Source of the DNA: Solirubrobacterales bacterium 67-14
Lineage (GTDB): Bacteria > Actinomycetota > Thermoleophilia > Solirubrobacterales > 70-9
Assembly: GCA_001897355.1 (NCBI GenBank)
Contig: MKST01000002.1
Location: 263,811-327,810, forward strand
DNA length: 64,000 bases
Reading direction: 5' to 3'
Under the pieces are notes generated by a model that was not told the origin of the DNA, did no database searches, and worked only from the letters and a program-made list of their open reading frames with translations. This document shows, one piece after another, positions 9,909-20,085 of this stretch. The number at the start of each line of letters is the position of its first letter. Positions within the stretch are counted from its first letter, which is position 1. The position numbers and the translations under genes are program-made.

Positions 9909-10766
9909 TCAGAAGCTGATTTTCGAGCCCAGCCAGTCGGTCAGGGTGCGGGTGTAGGTCGCCGTCAGGTGGTCGGAATCCCGGTAGATCACCACGTGGC
10001 CGTGGGCCGAGTAGCACCAGTGCGGGTGGCAGAGGACCTGCAGCGGATCGATCGCCGGCAGCAGGCCCAACTTGGTCGCCCCGACCACGTCGAAGCCCGG
10101 GCCGAACTTGCGGTGCCGGGCGAACCCGCAGGCATCCGGGTCGTCGGGATGGTTGGCCAGGCACTTCGGCGGCAGGAAGGGTGCCGTCACCTGGTCGCGG
10201 ATCAACTTCAGCCTGGACCCGTGACGGACCAGGCTGGGCAGGGTGGAAAGCCGCCTGAGGGTGTGGGTCATGCCCCGCCGCAGGATCTTCTCGCTGCCCC
10301 GGCGGGAGAGCGGCCGGCCCCGGAGCGAGAGGGTGTAGCGCCGGGCGATCGAGGTGGAGACGATGATCCGGCCGGGCCGTTCGTCCTTGATCTCCTCGAA
10401 GGCGAGTTCCCGCCACTCGTCGCAGTTGGGCTCGAACTTCACCTCCGCGATCGGGCAGCCGGCCCGCAGGAAGGTGACCAGCCGCCAGCCGCGCTGTTCG
10501 GCCAGCTTGATCAGCGGCGGGCCCCACTGCATCGCATGCGAGTCGCCGACCAGGGCGACGGTGCGATCGGAGTCCGGGTCGCCGTAGACGCACATCACCG
10601 GCTCCACGTTCTCCGGCTTCGGGCGGCAACCGTCGAAGGCCATCTCCCCCTTGTCGCGGGCGACCTGATCCAGGGGAGGGATCCAGTTCGGGTCCTGACC
10701 GGCCCGGGCCGCTCCCGTCAGGACAAAGAAAGCGACGAGCGCCCCGGTGCAAAATCCCTTGATCAT
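9909..10766 (-). CDS. Secreted SGNH-domain protein, tandem copy 1
   Basis: First gene of the SGNH trio. The true start is the ATG at 10766 (MIKGFCTGALVAFFVL, signal peptide ending AARA), which has a GGGAGG ribosome site seven bases upstream; the ORF-track extension to 10928 would run through the lacI-type operators of the next gene. The mature part has VALVGDSHAMQW and RDSDHLTATY, as in copy 2, plus the same conserved cysteine pairs. About 285 residues. It is divergent from the FrlB-like gene. Its function is probably as a surface-carbohydrate esterase or acyltransferase domain; not shown. Confidence 0.82.
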   Translation of the reverse strand: MIKGFCTGALVAFFVLTGAARAGQDPNWIPPLDQVARDKGEMAFDGCRPKPENVEPVMCVYGDPDSDRTVALVGDSHAMQWGPPLIKLAEQRGWRLVTFLRAGCPIAEVKFEPNCDEWRELAFEEIKDERPGRIIVSTSIARRYTLSLRGRPLSRRGSEKILRRGMTHTLRRLSTLPSLVRHGSRLKLIRDQVTAPFLPPKCLANHPDDPDACGFARHRKFGPGFDVVGATKLGLLPAIDPLQVLCHPHWCYSAHGHVVIYRDSDHLTATYTRTLTDWLGSKISF

Positions 10767-10879
10767 CTTGACCTCCCTCAGACTGGTTCGAATGCGGCTG
10801 GTTGGTGCCGCTGCCTGGTTGAACACGGCGCTTTCACCGTTGTTGCGCGGCATGTCCCGCAGCGAGAGGCCGAACATGG

Positions 10880-10917
10880 TGATACCGTTCTCACCGTCAG
10901 TTGTGAGAGCGCTATCA
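10880..10917. promoter_or_regulatory. Tandem LacI-type operators upstream of the FrlB-like gene
   Basis: Two copies of a near-palindrome lie 24 bp apart: TGATACCGTTCTCA at 10880-10893 and TGAGAGCGCTATCA at 10904-10917. The second is the reverse complement of the operator at 20018 and differs by one base from that at 20041. The CG-centred half-sites (TGAKAGC) are typical of LacI-family operators. They end 34 bases before the start of the SIS gene, a position suited to repression. Confidence 0.8.
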
Positions 10918-10951
10918 ATCGTCGGCAAGGCCCGACGTTCCGGAGGATCCG

Positions 10952-11998
10952 ATGACCGAGTTGATCAAGCAAGTCGAGGCTGCCAAGCAGAGCACCTACT
11001 TCAGCGGGGCCCGGCTGGCCGACGACCTCGCCCGCTTCCTCGAGCGGCAAGCGGCCCCGATCGAGGATGCCGGCTCCCTGCTGGCCACCAGCAACCGCGT
11101 CTACCTGGTCGGCAGCGGCGGATCGCTGGCCACGCTGCAAGCGGCCAAGCTGATCCTCGACCGACTGACCGGGCTGGCCACCGAAGCCTTGACCGGCTAC
11201 GAGTTGATCTGGCGTGACCCGGCGCCACTGGCCGCCGATGCGGTCGCGATCTTCTCCTCTTACTCCGGCGAGACCGCCGACACGCTCGCCGCATTCCGGC
11301 TGGCCAAGGAGCGTGGCGCCCGCACGGTGGCGCTGGTCAACACCGCGGACTGCTCGCTCGGCCGGGAAGCCGACCTCGTCATCACCTACGAGTCGGCGGC
11401 CATCTTCGAGGCACCACTGGCCGCACTGGCCCTGGCCGCGGTCGCCAACTCCACCGAGGCCCGGGTCGAAGAAGCAGCCGCAGTCAAGGACTCGCTGCTG
11501 GCCTCACCCCCGGTGATCCAGGCTGCGGTCGACTCTTACGGAGAACGGGCCGAGGCGGACGCTCGGAAGTTCCTGAACAGCCAACACATGTACGTCCTGG
11601 GAGCCGGGCCGCTCGCGCCGCTCGCCTACAAGGTCGCCCTCACCGTCGTCATGGAGAACATCCGGATCGGCGGCACCTTCTGCGACGCGATGGAGTTCAA
11701 CCATGGACCTGCGGAGGCATTGGAGCGGAGCCAGATGGACGCGATGGTGCTGCTCGGCACCGATGCCTCCCGTCCCACCGCCGAGACCACCCTTGCCTTC
11801 CTCGAAGCCCACGGTGCGCGCACTCTCGTCTTCGACGCGTCCGACTACGGCGAGATCCACCCCCTGCTCACCCCCCTCGTGCTCAACTCCCTGACCCAGT
11901 GGTTCGTGGTCTACTCGGCGATCCTGCGCGGAATCACCGACCTCGACGCCCGCGTGTTCATGGGCCACGGGGTGCTGAGTGACGCACCCTGGCCCTGA
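10952..11998 (+). CDS. FrlB-like SIS-domain fructosamine-6-phosphate deglycase
   Basis: 348 residues with two SIS sugar-phosphate-binding domains (about 35-170 and 200-335). The first has VGSGGSLAT and SSYSGETADT, the second VLGAGPLAPLAYK. The segment AMEFNHGPAE matches the Glu/His active-site stretch of FrlB/FraB deglycases, which split fructoselysine-6-phosphate type substrates into glucose-6-phosphate and the free amino acid. A FrlD-like kinase encoded 8 kb away under the same type of operator supports this over AgaS or GlmS. GGAGG lies six bases before the ATG. Amino-acid specificity cannot be told from sequence. Gene symbol withheld because orthology to E. coli frlB is inferred. Confidence 0.78.
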   Translation: MTELIKQVEAAKQSTYFSGARLADDLARFLERQAAPIEDAGSLLATSNRVYLVGSGGSLATLQAAKLILDRLTGLATEALTGYELIWRDPAPLAADAVAIFSSYSGETADTLAAFRLAKERGARTVALVNTADCSLGREADLVITYESAAIFEAPLAALALAAVANSTEARVEEAAAVKDSLLASPPVIQAAVDSYGERAEADARKFLNSQHMYVLGAGPLAPLAYKVALTVVMENIRIGGTFCDAMEFNHGPAEALERSQMDAMVLLGTDASRPTAETTLAFLEAHGARTLVFDASDYGEIHPLLTPLVLNSLTQWFVVYSAILRGITDLDARVFMGHGVLSDAPWP

Positions 11999-12022
11999 TC
12001 CGGGGTTTTCACCCGCCGCGTC

Positions 12023-12986
12023 TCAGGTTCGGCTGACCGCGCTGCCCAGCGGGTGGTAGCAGGCCGCCGGGTGGGGCTTGCCCTCGCTCGTGTCGAGGAC
12101 CGGTTCCTCACCGAGACAGACGTCGGTGGCATAGCGGCAACGAGGGGCGAAGCGACAGCCCTGCGGGAGATCGATCGGGCTGGGCACGTCACCCTCGAGG
12201 ATCCGGTCCGGCATCGGACCGGTTGGGTCCGGCTCGGGGATGGCCTCGATCAGCGACTCGGTGTAGGGATGCTGGGGATGCGCGAACACTTCTTCCGTCT
12301 CACCCTGCTCGACGATCCGGCCCAGGTACATGACCGCGACGCGATCGGAGACGTGACGGACCACGCTGAGGTCGTGGGCGATGAAGATGCAGGCCAAGCC
12401 GAGTTCGTCGCGGACGTCCTCGAGCAGGTTGAGGATCTGGGCCTGGATCGAGACGTCCAGGGCCGAGACCGGCTCGTCGCAGACCAGCAGCCGAGGTCGG
12501 GTGACCAGCGCCCGGGCCAGGCCGATCCGCTGCCGCTGGCCGCCGGAGAACTCGTGGGGGAAGCGGTTCAGGTACTCGCTGCCCATGCCGACCATGGTCA
12601 GCGCCTCGGTTGCCCGGGAGGTCCGCTCGGCGCGGCTTTTCACTCCCTGGGCCCGCAGCGGCGCGGCGACGATGTCAACGATCCGGCGCCGCGGGTTGAG
12701 CGAGGCCTGGGGATCCTGAAAGACCATCGCCAGGTCGCGCCGAAGTGGCCGCATCCGCCGGGCCGGGAGGTGGGCGATGTCGGTGCCGTCGAGCAAGATC
12801 CGGCCCGCGGTCGGCTCGTGCACGCGGACCAGGCAGCGGGCCAGGGTCGACTTGCCGCAACCCGACTCGCCGACCAGGCCGAGGGTCTCGCCGTCGTTGA
12901 CCGTCAGCGACACACCGTCCACCGCATGCAGGGTCCGGCGATGTCCGCGGGACCGGACCGGAAACGTCATCTCCAGGTCTTCCACT

Positions 12987-13000
<14 letters not shown>
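12023..13000 (-). CDS. Oligopeptide/opine-type ABC transporter ATP-binding protein (DppF/OppF-like)
   Basis: ATPase subunit of a peptide-type importer, about 325 residues from GTG 13000 (the ORF-track extension to 13294 is shadow over the previous gene). It shows Walker [10 protein letters not shown], the signature EFSGGQRQR, Walker [13 protein letters not shown] and a His switch in FIAHDLSV. The C-terminal oligopeptide_HPY extension contains [14 protein letters not shown], a four-Cys motif known in Dpp/Opp ATPases. It overlaps the preceding ATPase gene by 14 bp. Last gene of the minus-strand transporter operon. Within this regulon the likely cargo is a glycated amino acid or peptide. Confidence 0.92.
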
Positions 13001-14034
<1,034 letters not shown>

Positions 14035-14042
<8 letters not shown>

Positions 14043-15000
14043 CTCTCGTCCTCGGGTCGAGCCAGGCGTAGGCGATGTCCACCACGGCGTTGAAGACCAC
14101 CACGAAGAAGGCGCCGTAGAGGGTGAGGGCCATCAGTGGCGGCAGGTCGAGGTGGGCGACCGAGGACTGGGCGTACTGGCCCACGCCCTGCAGGCCGAAG
14201 ATCGGCTCGACCAGGATGACCAGCCCACCGACCGCCGCACCGAAGTCGAGGCCGAAGAGCGCGACCACCGGGATCAGGCTGGTCCGCAGCGTGTGGCGAA
14301 ACAGCACCCGCCGACGGGAGAGGCCCATCGCGGTCGCGGTCCTCACGTAGTCGGCCGACGAGGTCTCGAGCAGGGAGTTGCGCACCACCCTGGCGTAGAA
14401 GCCGATCGAGACGATCGAGAGCGTGATCCAGGGCAGGATCAGGTGACGGACCCACTCGACCGGGTCGCTGATCGGTGAGTAGCCACCGGCGGGAAACCAA
14501 GACAGCACGGGCAGTTCGCGGTACTTGAAGGTGATCAGGTAGAGCAGTACCGCGCCGAGCCAGAAGATCGGCATCGATATGCCGGTCATGGCAAGGATCG
14601 TCATCACCCGGTCCGTCCAGCCACCCTGGTTGAGTCCCGAGGCCACCCCCATCGCGATCCCGAACAGCAGCCAGAGCGCCGCCGCCCCGATCGCCAGTGA
14701 GAGGGTGCGAGGGATGCCGCGGGCGATGGTCGGCAGCACCTCGGTCTGATCCTGGTAGGAGATCAGGTCACGCTTCACGAAGAGGTGGTCCATCATCGCC
14801 AGGTACTGCTTGTAGAGGGGCTGGTCGAAGCCCCAGTCCTTGTTGATGTTGGCGATCGCCTGCTTGGTCGGATGCCGCCCGGCCATCCGCAGGGCCGGGT
14901 CGCCGCCCGGGATCACGTTGAAGATGATGAAAGTGATCACCGAGACCGCGAAGAGCACCGCGACCAGCCCGACTATCCGCTTGGCCAAGAAGATGATCAT
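14035..15000 (-). CDS. Peptide-type ABC transporter permease (DppB-like)
   Basis: 321 residues with six predicted helices. The N-terminal MIIFLAKRIVGLVAVLFAVS and the following periplasmic domain (about residues 30-100) are characteristic of the DppB/OppB subfamily. The cytoplasmic EAA-like loop lies in SADYVRTATAMGLSRRRVLFRH. Start overlaps the stop of the DppC-like gene as ATGA. Forms the translocation pore with the DppC-like protein. Confidence 0.93.
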
Positions 15001-16058
15001 GTCGCCTCGACTTCGGTCTCGGCCACCGCGCCGCGCGGGTCGGTGGAGAAGCGCGCCCGATGGCGGGCATGCGGATCCAGGGCATCGCGGAGCCCGTCAC
15101 CGAAGACGTTGAGAGAGACGGCGGTGAGTACGATCGCGATGCCCGGCGCGAGGGTCAGCCAGGGCGCGGTCACCATCTGCGTGTAGCCCTGCTGGATGAT
15201 GTTCCCCCAGGAGGGCGTCAGCAGCGGCACTCCGACCCCCAGGAACGAGAGGCCCGCCTCGATCAGGATGTTGGTGGCGACGATCAGCGTGAAGAGCACC
15301 ACCGCGGTCGGCAGCACATTGGGCAGGATCTCGCTGAACATCACCCGGGTGGACCGCGTGCCGTGGCTGATCGCCGCCTCGACGAACTCGGTCCGTCTCA
15401 AGGCCAGCACCTCACCCCGGATCGGCCGGGCGATATAGGGGATGTAGACCACCGCGATGACCAGGATCGGGATCAGCAACGAGGACGACTCGATGTGGAT
15501 CGGCCCGATGTCGGCACCGCCGACGACCAGCGCCGTGGCCAGCGCCACGGCCAGCAGGTAGACCGGGAAGGACCAGATCAGGTCGAGCAACCAGCGGATC
15601 GTCCCGTCGGCCGCGCCGCCGAAGAAGCCGGCCGGCAGGGCCAGCAACAACCCGAACAGGGTGCAGATCAGGGCCGACGTGATCCCGATCATGATCGAGG
15701 CCCGCCCCCCGTAGAGCACCCTCAGCAGCAGGTCCCGGCCGTTGGCATCGGCACCGAGCGGATACTCGGACCGCAAGCCGGGGCCGATCGGGGTGCCGTC
15801 ATAACGGACGATCGGTGTCGGCTTGCCGTTCACCTCGATCTTCCCCTGGATGTTCTGGAAGTCGGGACCGTGATGCGCGATGTGCCGCGAGTAGAGCGAA
15901 GCGCCCGGGTAACAGAGCAGCAGGATCGCGAAGAAGATGCCCAGCGCCGTCATCGCCGTGCGGTTGCGGCGAAGGCGGCGCCAGGCCAGGGTCCACTGGC
16001 CGGGGGGTCCTTTGGCCCCCCGGCCAGTGGGAGGTGACGTCCTGCCCTGGCCGCTCAC
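14997..16058 (-). CDS. Peptide-type ABC transporter permease (DppC-like)
   Basis: 353 residues. A cytoplasmic Gly/Pro/Arg-rich N-terminus is followed by WRRLRRNRTAMTALGIF, the usual entry into helix 1 of DppC/OppC proteins, then a periplasmic loop with YPLGADANGRDLLLRVLYG, a family hallmark, and five further helices. The EAA-type loop is FVEAAISHGTRSTRVMFSE. It follows the substrate-binding protein gene by 16 bases. Confidence 0.93.
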   Translation of the reverse strand: MSGQGRTSPPTGRGAKGPPGQWTLAWRRLRRNRTAMTALGIFFAILLLCYPGASLYSRHIAHHGPDFQNIQGKIEVNGKPTPIVRYDGTPIGPGLRSEYPLGADANGRDLLLRVLYGGRASIMIGITSALICTLFGLLLALPAGFFGGAADGTIRWLLDLIWSFPVYLLAVALATALVVGGADIGPIHIESSSLLIPILVIAVVYIPYIARPIRGEVLALRRTEFVEAAISHGTRSTRVMFSEILPNVLPTAVVLFTLIVATNILIEAGLSFLGVGVPLLTPSWGNIIQQGYTQMVTAPWLTLAPGIAIVLTAVSLNVFGDGLRDALDPHARHRARFSTDPRGAVAETEVEAT

Positions 16059-16074
16059 GTCCCGATCGGCCCTC

Positions 16075-17733
16075 CTACTTCTCCAGCCACATGGACGGGA
16101 AGAGCTCGAAGTAGGTCGGATTGAAGACCAGGCCCCGCAGGTTCGGGCCGTTGAACTTCGGGTAGCTGGCGTTCAGGAACGGCACCAGCGGCGCGTTCTG
16201 CTTCATGTACTCGCTGTCCAGCTCGGCCCACATCCGGTCGCGGGCATCACCCAGCGGCATGCGGTTGGCCTTCTCGATCTGGGCGTTGAGCGCAGGGACG
16301 TCGGCGTTGGCCTGGTTGTTGTTGCCGATGCTGACGATGTTGTTCCCGTTCAGCAGGGTGTCGATGAAGTTGCCCGCCTCAGGGTAGTCCTGGCTCCAGT
16401 CGTTGATGCCGATCTGGGGATCGGTCTTCTGGTTGGAGATCGTGTCGTCGTAGATCGACTGATCGAGCACCCTCACGGTGGCATTCAGTCCGATCTGGTT
16501 CAGGACCGAGGCCATGTACTGGGTGGCCTTGGGGAACGGCTCCTGGTTGCGGGTCCAAACCGAGACGTCGGTCCCCTCGACGCCGGCCTGCTTGATCAGC
16601 TGCTTGGCCTTGGCCAGGTCGTATGGGTAGTACTCGTGCTTCTTGTAGGCCGGCTTCAGGGGTGGCGGCACGATGTTCTCGGTCGGCTCACCTTGCCCAC
16701 CGAAGATCTTGACCAGCGCGTCGCGGTCGGTCGCGTAGTTCACGGCCTGCCGCACCCTCAGGTCATCGAAGGGCGCCTTGCGCTCGTTCATGAAGAAGTA
16801 GGTGATGTTGTTGCGCTGGTAGTCGTTGACCTGGTCCCCGTACTGGGCCTTGAGCTGGGTCAGGCGGGCCGGCGGCACCGCGGTGAAGTACCAGTCGAGA
16901 TCCCCGTTGACCGTCATGTTGACCGCCGCGTCCGGGTCGACCCCGATCGCGATGTCGATGCCGTCCAAGTGGCCGTTGGGGCTCTGGTCGGTCCACTCCT
17001 TGAACGAGGGATTGCGTCGCAGCTGCAGCTTCTGCTTCGGCGTGTAGCTGGTCACCATGTAGGGGCCGGTCGCCACTCGCGCATCGGGGACCGACGAGAT
17101 GTCCTTGTCCGGGGTCCCCTTCGGCAGCGCATAGGCAAAGGGAATCGCCATGAACATCGGGAAGGTGCCGTCGGCTTCGGTCAGCTTGAAGGTGATCGTG
17201 CCCTTCTTGTCGTCGGCGATGATCCCGGAGATGCCGCCCTTGCGGGTCTTCGCGTACTCGTCGGCACCGACGATCCCCTTGTAGAAGGCGAGGCCGCCGG
17301 AGTTGACCCGGAACAGACGCTCGATCGAGAACTTGAAATCGGAGGGCTTGACGTCGCGGTTGACCGGGGGCGAGAACTTGACCCCGCGCCGGACCTTGAA
17401 CGTATAGGTCTTGCCGTCGTCGCTGATCTTGGGCAGCGCCTCGGCGATGTCGGGCACGACCTTGTTGCCCTCGGCGCCAGAAGCCTTCTTCAGCGAGAGC
17501 AGCCCGTTGTTGGTGGCCTCGAGGATCTGCCAGCCCTCGCTGGTGTAACTCAGGGCGGGATCGATGTGGTCGGGGTTGTCGTTGATCGCCGCCCGGAGGA
17601 TCCCTCCGTCGACCGGCGTGCCTTCGTCACCGCCGCCACCGCCGCTCGAGCTGGACGACCCCCCGCAACCGGCCAGCAGGCCGATCACGAGGATCCCCAA
17701 GAGGGCTGGGAAAACCATCACTTTGCTACGCAT
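16075..17733 (-). CDS. ABC transporter substrate-binding lipoprotein, family 5
   Basis: Extracytoplasmic receptor of the transporter, about 552 residues. The signal peptide ends in a lipobox (GLLAGCGG) followed by a Ser/Gly linker, so it is anchored by a lipidated Cys. The SBP_bac_5 fold is shown by GGILRAAINDNPDHIDPAL, YTFKVRRGVKFSPPV and the late INDWSQDYPEAGNF segment. I use the internal ATG at 17733 because GAGAAAGGTG sits just before it. Family-5 receptors bind peptides but also opines, nickel and sugars; the Amadori cargo proposed here rests on operon context. 60 bp separate it from the aminotransferase gene. Confidence 0.92.
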   Translation of the reverse strand: MRSKVMVFPALLGILVIGLLAGCGGSSSSSGGGGGDEGTPVDGGILRAAINDNPDHIDPALSYTSEGWQILEATNNGLLSLKKASGAEGNKVVPDIAEALPKISDDGKTYTFKVRRGVKFSPPVNRDVKPSDFKFSIERLFRVNSGGLAFYKGIVGADEYAKTRKGGISGIIADDKKGTITFKLTEADGTFPMFMAIPFAYALPKGTPDKDISSVPDARVATGPYMVTSYTPKQKLQLRRNPSFKEWTDQSPNGHLDGIDIAIGVDPDAAVNMTVNGDLDWYFTAVPPARLTQLKAQYGDQVNDYQRNNITYFFMNERKAPFDDLRVRQAVNYATDRDALVKIFGGQGEPTENIVPPPLKPAYKKHEYYPYDLAKAKQLIKQAGVEGTDVSVWTRNQEPFPKATQYMASVLNQIGLNATVRVLDQSIYDDTISNQKTDPQIGINDWSQDYPEAGNFIDTLLNGNNIVSIGNNNQANADVPALNAQIEKANRMPLGDARDRMWAELDSEYMKQNAPLVPFLNASYPKFNGPNLRGLVFNPTYFELFPSMWLEK

Positions 17734-17793
17734 GCCTAACACCTTTCTCTCCACTGTTTTCCGTTTGGCACGGAATCTCTCCTCCAGGCACTG

Positions 17794-19173
17794 CTACCTC
17801 ACTCCTCCCACCGGTCCGACCTCGCCTCTTTCGATGGCATCGGCCACGATCGGCATCACTTCTCGCGCCACGGCGAGGACTTCGTCCGTGTCGGCCCCGG
17901 TGTGAGCACCGGAACTGAGAAAAAGTCCTTCCTGCGGCGGCTGCAACAGCACGCCGCGGTCCAGCATCTCCCGCTGCAAGGTCGGGAAGGGGCTGGCCGC
18001 GACCAGCTCCTGGGCGTGACGGTACGAACGGGGCGGCTCGTCGCTCAGCCAGAGCTGGAACATCGATCCGACCCCGGTCCAGTGCGCGTTCACGCCGGCA
18101 TCTCGCGCGGCTGACACCAGTCCCTCGGCGAGCCGCTCGCCGTTGGCGACCAGCTCCTCGTAGAACCCTGCCCGGCCGGTTTCCGCCATCGTCGCGATCA
18201 CCGCGGCACAGGCCACAGCGTTCGAGTTGTAAGTCCCGCCGTGCATCGTCTTTCCCTCGGTGACCACTTCCATCGCTTCGGCGGTGCCGCCGATCGCCGC
18301 CACCGGGAAACCGGCGGCGAGTGCCTTGGCCATGACCGTCAGGTCCGGCTCGACCCCGAGCAGCCTCTGGGCCCCGCCGGGGCCGACCCGCAGCCCGGTC
18401 AGGACCTCGTCGAAGATCAGGCGACTGCCGTTGTCCCGGGTCACCTCGCGCAGCTTCTCAAGCCACCCTTCCGGAGGCATCATCCCGCCGCAGTTGCCGA
18501 GGATCGGCTCCAGGATGACTCCGGCGATGTCGTCGCCATGTCGGTCGAAGGCCTTCTCCAGCGCTTCGACGTCGCCCCAGGGCAGGACCAGCAGTGACTC
18601 GCCGACTTCGGGCGGGATGCCGGTCGTCGCCGGGGTCACGGCCGGGGCGTCGGCCGGGCCGGCTTCCGCCAGCGAGGGATGGGCCGACCAGTGGATCGCG
18701 TCTGACCAACCGTGGTAGTGGCCCTCGAAGCGCACGATCAGGTTGCGTCCGGTTCCGGCCCGCGCGAAGCGCAGCGCGTACATGACGCACTCGGTGCCGG
18801 ACTGGCCGAAGCGCAGCACCTCGACCGAAGGCATGCGCGCGGCCACGGCCGTGGCCGCCTCTCCCTCGAGGTCGGTGGCCAGGGCGAAGAGCGAGCCCCG
18901 CTGGTTGATCGTCTCGGTGACCGCGTCGATCACCGGCTGGGGACGATGGCCGAGGATCAGCGGCCCCTGCCCCATCTGGTAGTCGATGTACTCGTTCCCG
19001 TCGACGTCGGTCAGGCGGGAGCCGTGCCCTTCGGCGACGAAGACCGGGCTCGGCAACCAGCCGGAGCGGGTCGAGCGGGTGCCCGATCCGACCCCGTCGA
19101 CGAGATGCGCCTTGGCCTTTTCGAGCAGTCGCTCCGACTCGGTCGTTTTGCGCCGTGTGTCCATATCCGTCAT
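17794..19173 (-). CDS. Class III PLP aminotransferase, glutamate-1-semialdehyde-aminomutase-like
   Basis: 459 residues. The GSA/class-III signature is LIFDEVLTGLRVGPGGAQ, with the PLP lysine in TVMAKALAAGFP. RFGQSGTECVMYALRFARA matches the cofactor-phosphate region, and GHYHGWSD also fits HemL-like proteins. It is unlikely to be the haem enzyme because it sits between a FrlD-like kinase (ATGA overlap) and a peptide-type transporter. By analogy it may move or remove the amino group of an omega-amino acid or ketosamine. The precise reaction is not known. Confidence 0.85.
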   Translation of the reverse strand: MTDMDTRRKTTESERLLEKAKAHLVDGVGSGTRSTRSGWLPSPVFVAEGHGSRLTDVDGNEYIDYQMGQGPLILGHRPQPVIDAVTETINQRGSLFALATDLEGEAATAVAARMPSVEVLRFGQSGTECVMYALRFARAGTGRNLIVRFEGHYHGWSDAIHWSAHPSLAEAGPADAPAVTPATTGIPPEVGESLLVLPWGDVEALEKAFDRHGDDIAGVILEPILGNCGGMMPPEGWLEKLREVTRDNGSRLIFDEVLTGLRVGPGGAQRLLGVEPDLTVMAKALAAGFPVAAIGGTAEAMEVVTEGKTMHGGTYNSNAVACAAVIATMAETGRAGFYEELVANGERLAEGLVSAARDAGVNAHWTGVGSMFQLWLSDEPPRSYRHAQELVAASPFPTLQREMLDRGVLLQPPQEGLFLSSGAHTGADTDEVLAVAREVMPIVADAIERGEVGPVGGVR

Positions 19174-20021
19174 GACTTCACCTCACTGAATGGTTTGAGT
19201 TCGCCCCATGCGCCTTGACGCGCACAAACTGCCGCGGCCGCCAGGGTGGCGGCTCTCATCGAACCGTCCAGCGACTCCTCTCCCAGCCGGGCGACGATGA
19301 AGGCCGCGATGAAGGCGTCGCCGGCACCCAGCGTGTCCACCACCTCGGCCGCGGCCGTCGGTTCGTGGCGACTGCCGCCGGCCGAGAAGGCCAGGGAACC
19401 GTTCTCGCCGATCGTCACGACGACGAGGGTGGCACCAGCGGCCAGCGCCTTGGTACCGATCCGCTCGGCTTGGTCCCGGTCCCGCGCCGAGAAGAACGCG
19501 ACCTCGGGCGCGACTCCCGGGGATGAATCCTCGAAGGCCTCACAATCGGTGCCGAAATCGATCGAGACGCGGACCCCCGCGGCGACCAAGTTTTCGACGA
19601 CGGGGCCACATTCCGGGAGCCGCGCGATGTGGACCCAGTCGTAGTCTCGAAGCTCCTCGATGTCGCTCTCGGTGACGCGGTAGTCGAGCGAGGCCCCGTA
19701 GTCCTCCGAAACGAAGGAGCGTTCACCGCGCCGGTCGAGCTCGACCGTGGTGACGCCGGTGCGGCCGGATACAACCCTGATCCGCTCGATGTCCACCCCG
19801 GCCTGCTTGGCCGCATCGATCAGGAAGCGACCTTCTTCGTCGTCGCCGATCGCTCCGAAGTACGCGCTCTGCTGCCCGGCGAGCGCGACCAGCGCGGCCA
19901 CGTTCAACGCGTTGCCGCCCGGAAAGCGGGCCGGGCCCGCGTGGAGATAGAGGTCGACGCAATTGTCGCCGACTCCGGCAACGCGAACTCTTTTTGAGCT
20001 TCTGTCCGGGGCTAGATTGAT
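19170..20021 (-). CDS. FrlD-like PfkB-family fructosamine 6-kinase, unusual start
   Basis: PfkB/ribokinase-fold sugar kinase resembling fructoselysine 6-kinase: GVGDNCVDLY and GGNALNVAAL at the N-terminus, VVVTIGENGSLAF, the catalytic DTLGAGDAFIAAF (Asp base and anion hole), and a C-terminal QGAW. It should phosphorylate the Amadori sugar at C6 to feed the SIS deglycase. The ORF track starts at TTG 19907, which would cut off the first strand and the GDNCVD substrate motif. The homologous frame stays open to a TAG at 20049 but has no ATG, GTG or TTG there. The best candidate is ATC at 20021, six bases after GAGGAG. First gene of the minus-strand operon. Confidence 0.8.
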   Translation of the reverse strand: MNLAPDRSSKRVRVAGVGDNCVDLYLHAGPARFPGGNALNVAALVALAGQQSAYFGAIGDDEEGRFLIDAAKQAGVDIERIRVVSGRTGVTTVELDRRGERSFVSEDYGASLDYRVTESDIEELRDYDWVHIARLPECGPVVENLVAAGVRVSIDFGTDCEAFEDSSPGVAPEVAFFSARDRDQAERIGTKALAAGATLVVVTIGENGSLAFSAGGSRHEPTAAAEVVDTLGAGDAFIAAFIVARLGEESLDGSMRAATLAAAAVCARQGAWGELKPFSEVKS

Positions 20022-20054
20022 AGCGCTCTCCTCAACTTTGTGAGAACGCTATCA
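20018..20054. promoter_or_regulatory. Tandem LacI-type operators in the kinase/lacI divergent region
   Basis: TGATAGCGCTCTCC at 20018-20031 and TGAGAACGCTATCA at 20041-20054 are two imperfect palindromes 23 bp apart, start to start. The first matches the reverse complement of the operator at 10904 over 13 bases, and flanking bases also match (GATTGATAGCGCTCTC). They overlap the 5' end of the kinase reading frame and precede lacI, so one repressor could control both directions and itself. Confidence 0.82.
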
Positions 20055-20085
20055 CCAATTTGTGAAAATGGCTATTCTTCTTGCC

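Noticed and set aside
17794-19173. hemL (glutamate-1-semialdehyde aminomutase of haem synthesis)
   Set aside because: Family signature fits, but the gene is embedded in the kinase-transporter operon with no haem genes; a catabolic paralogue is more likely.
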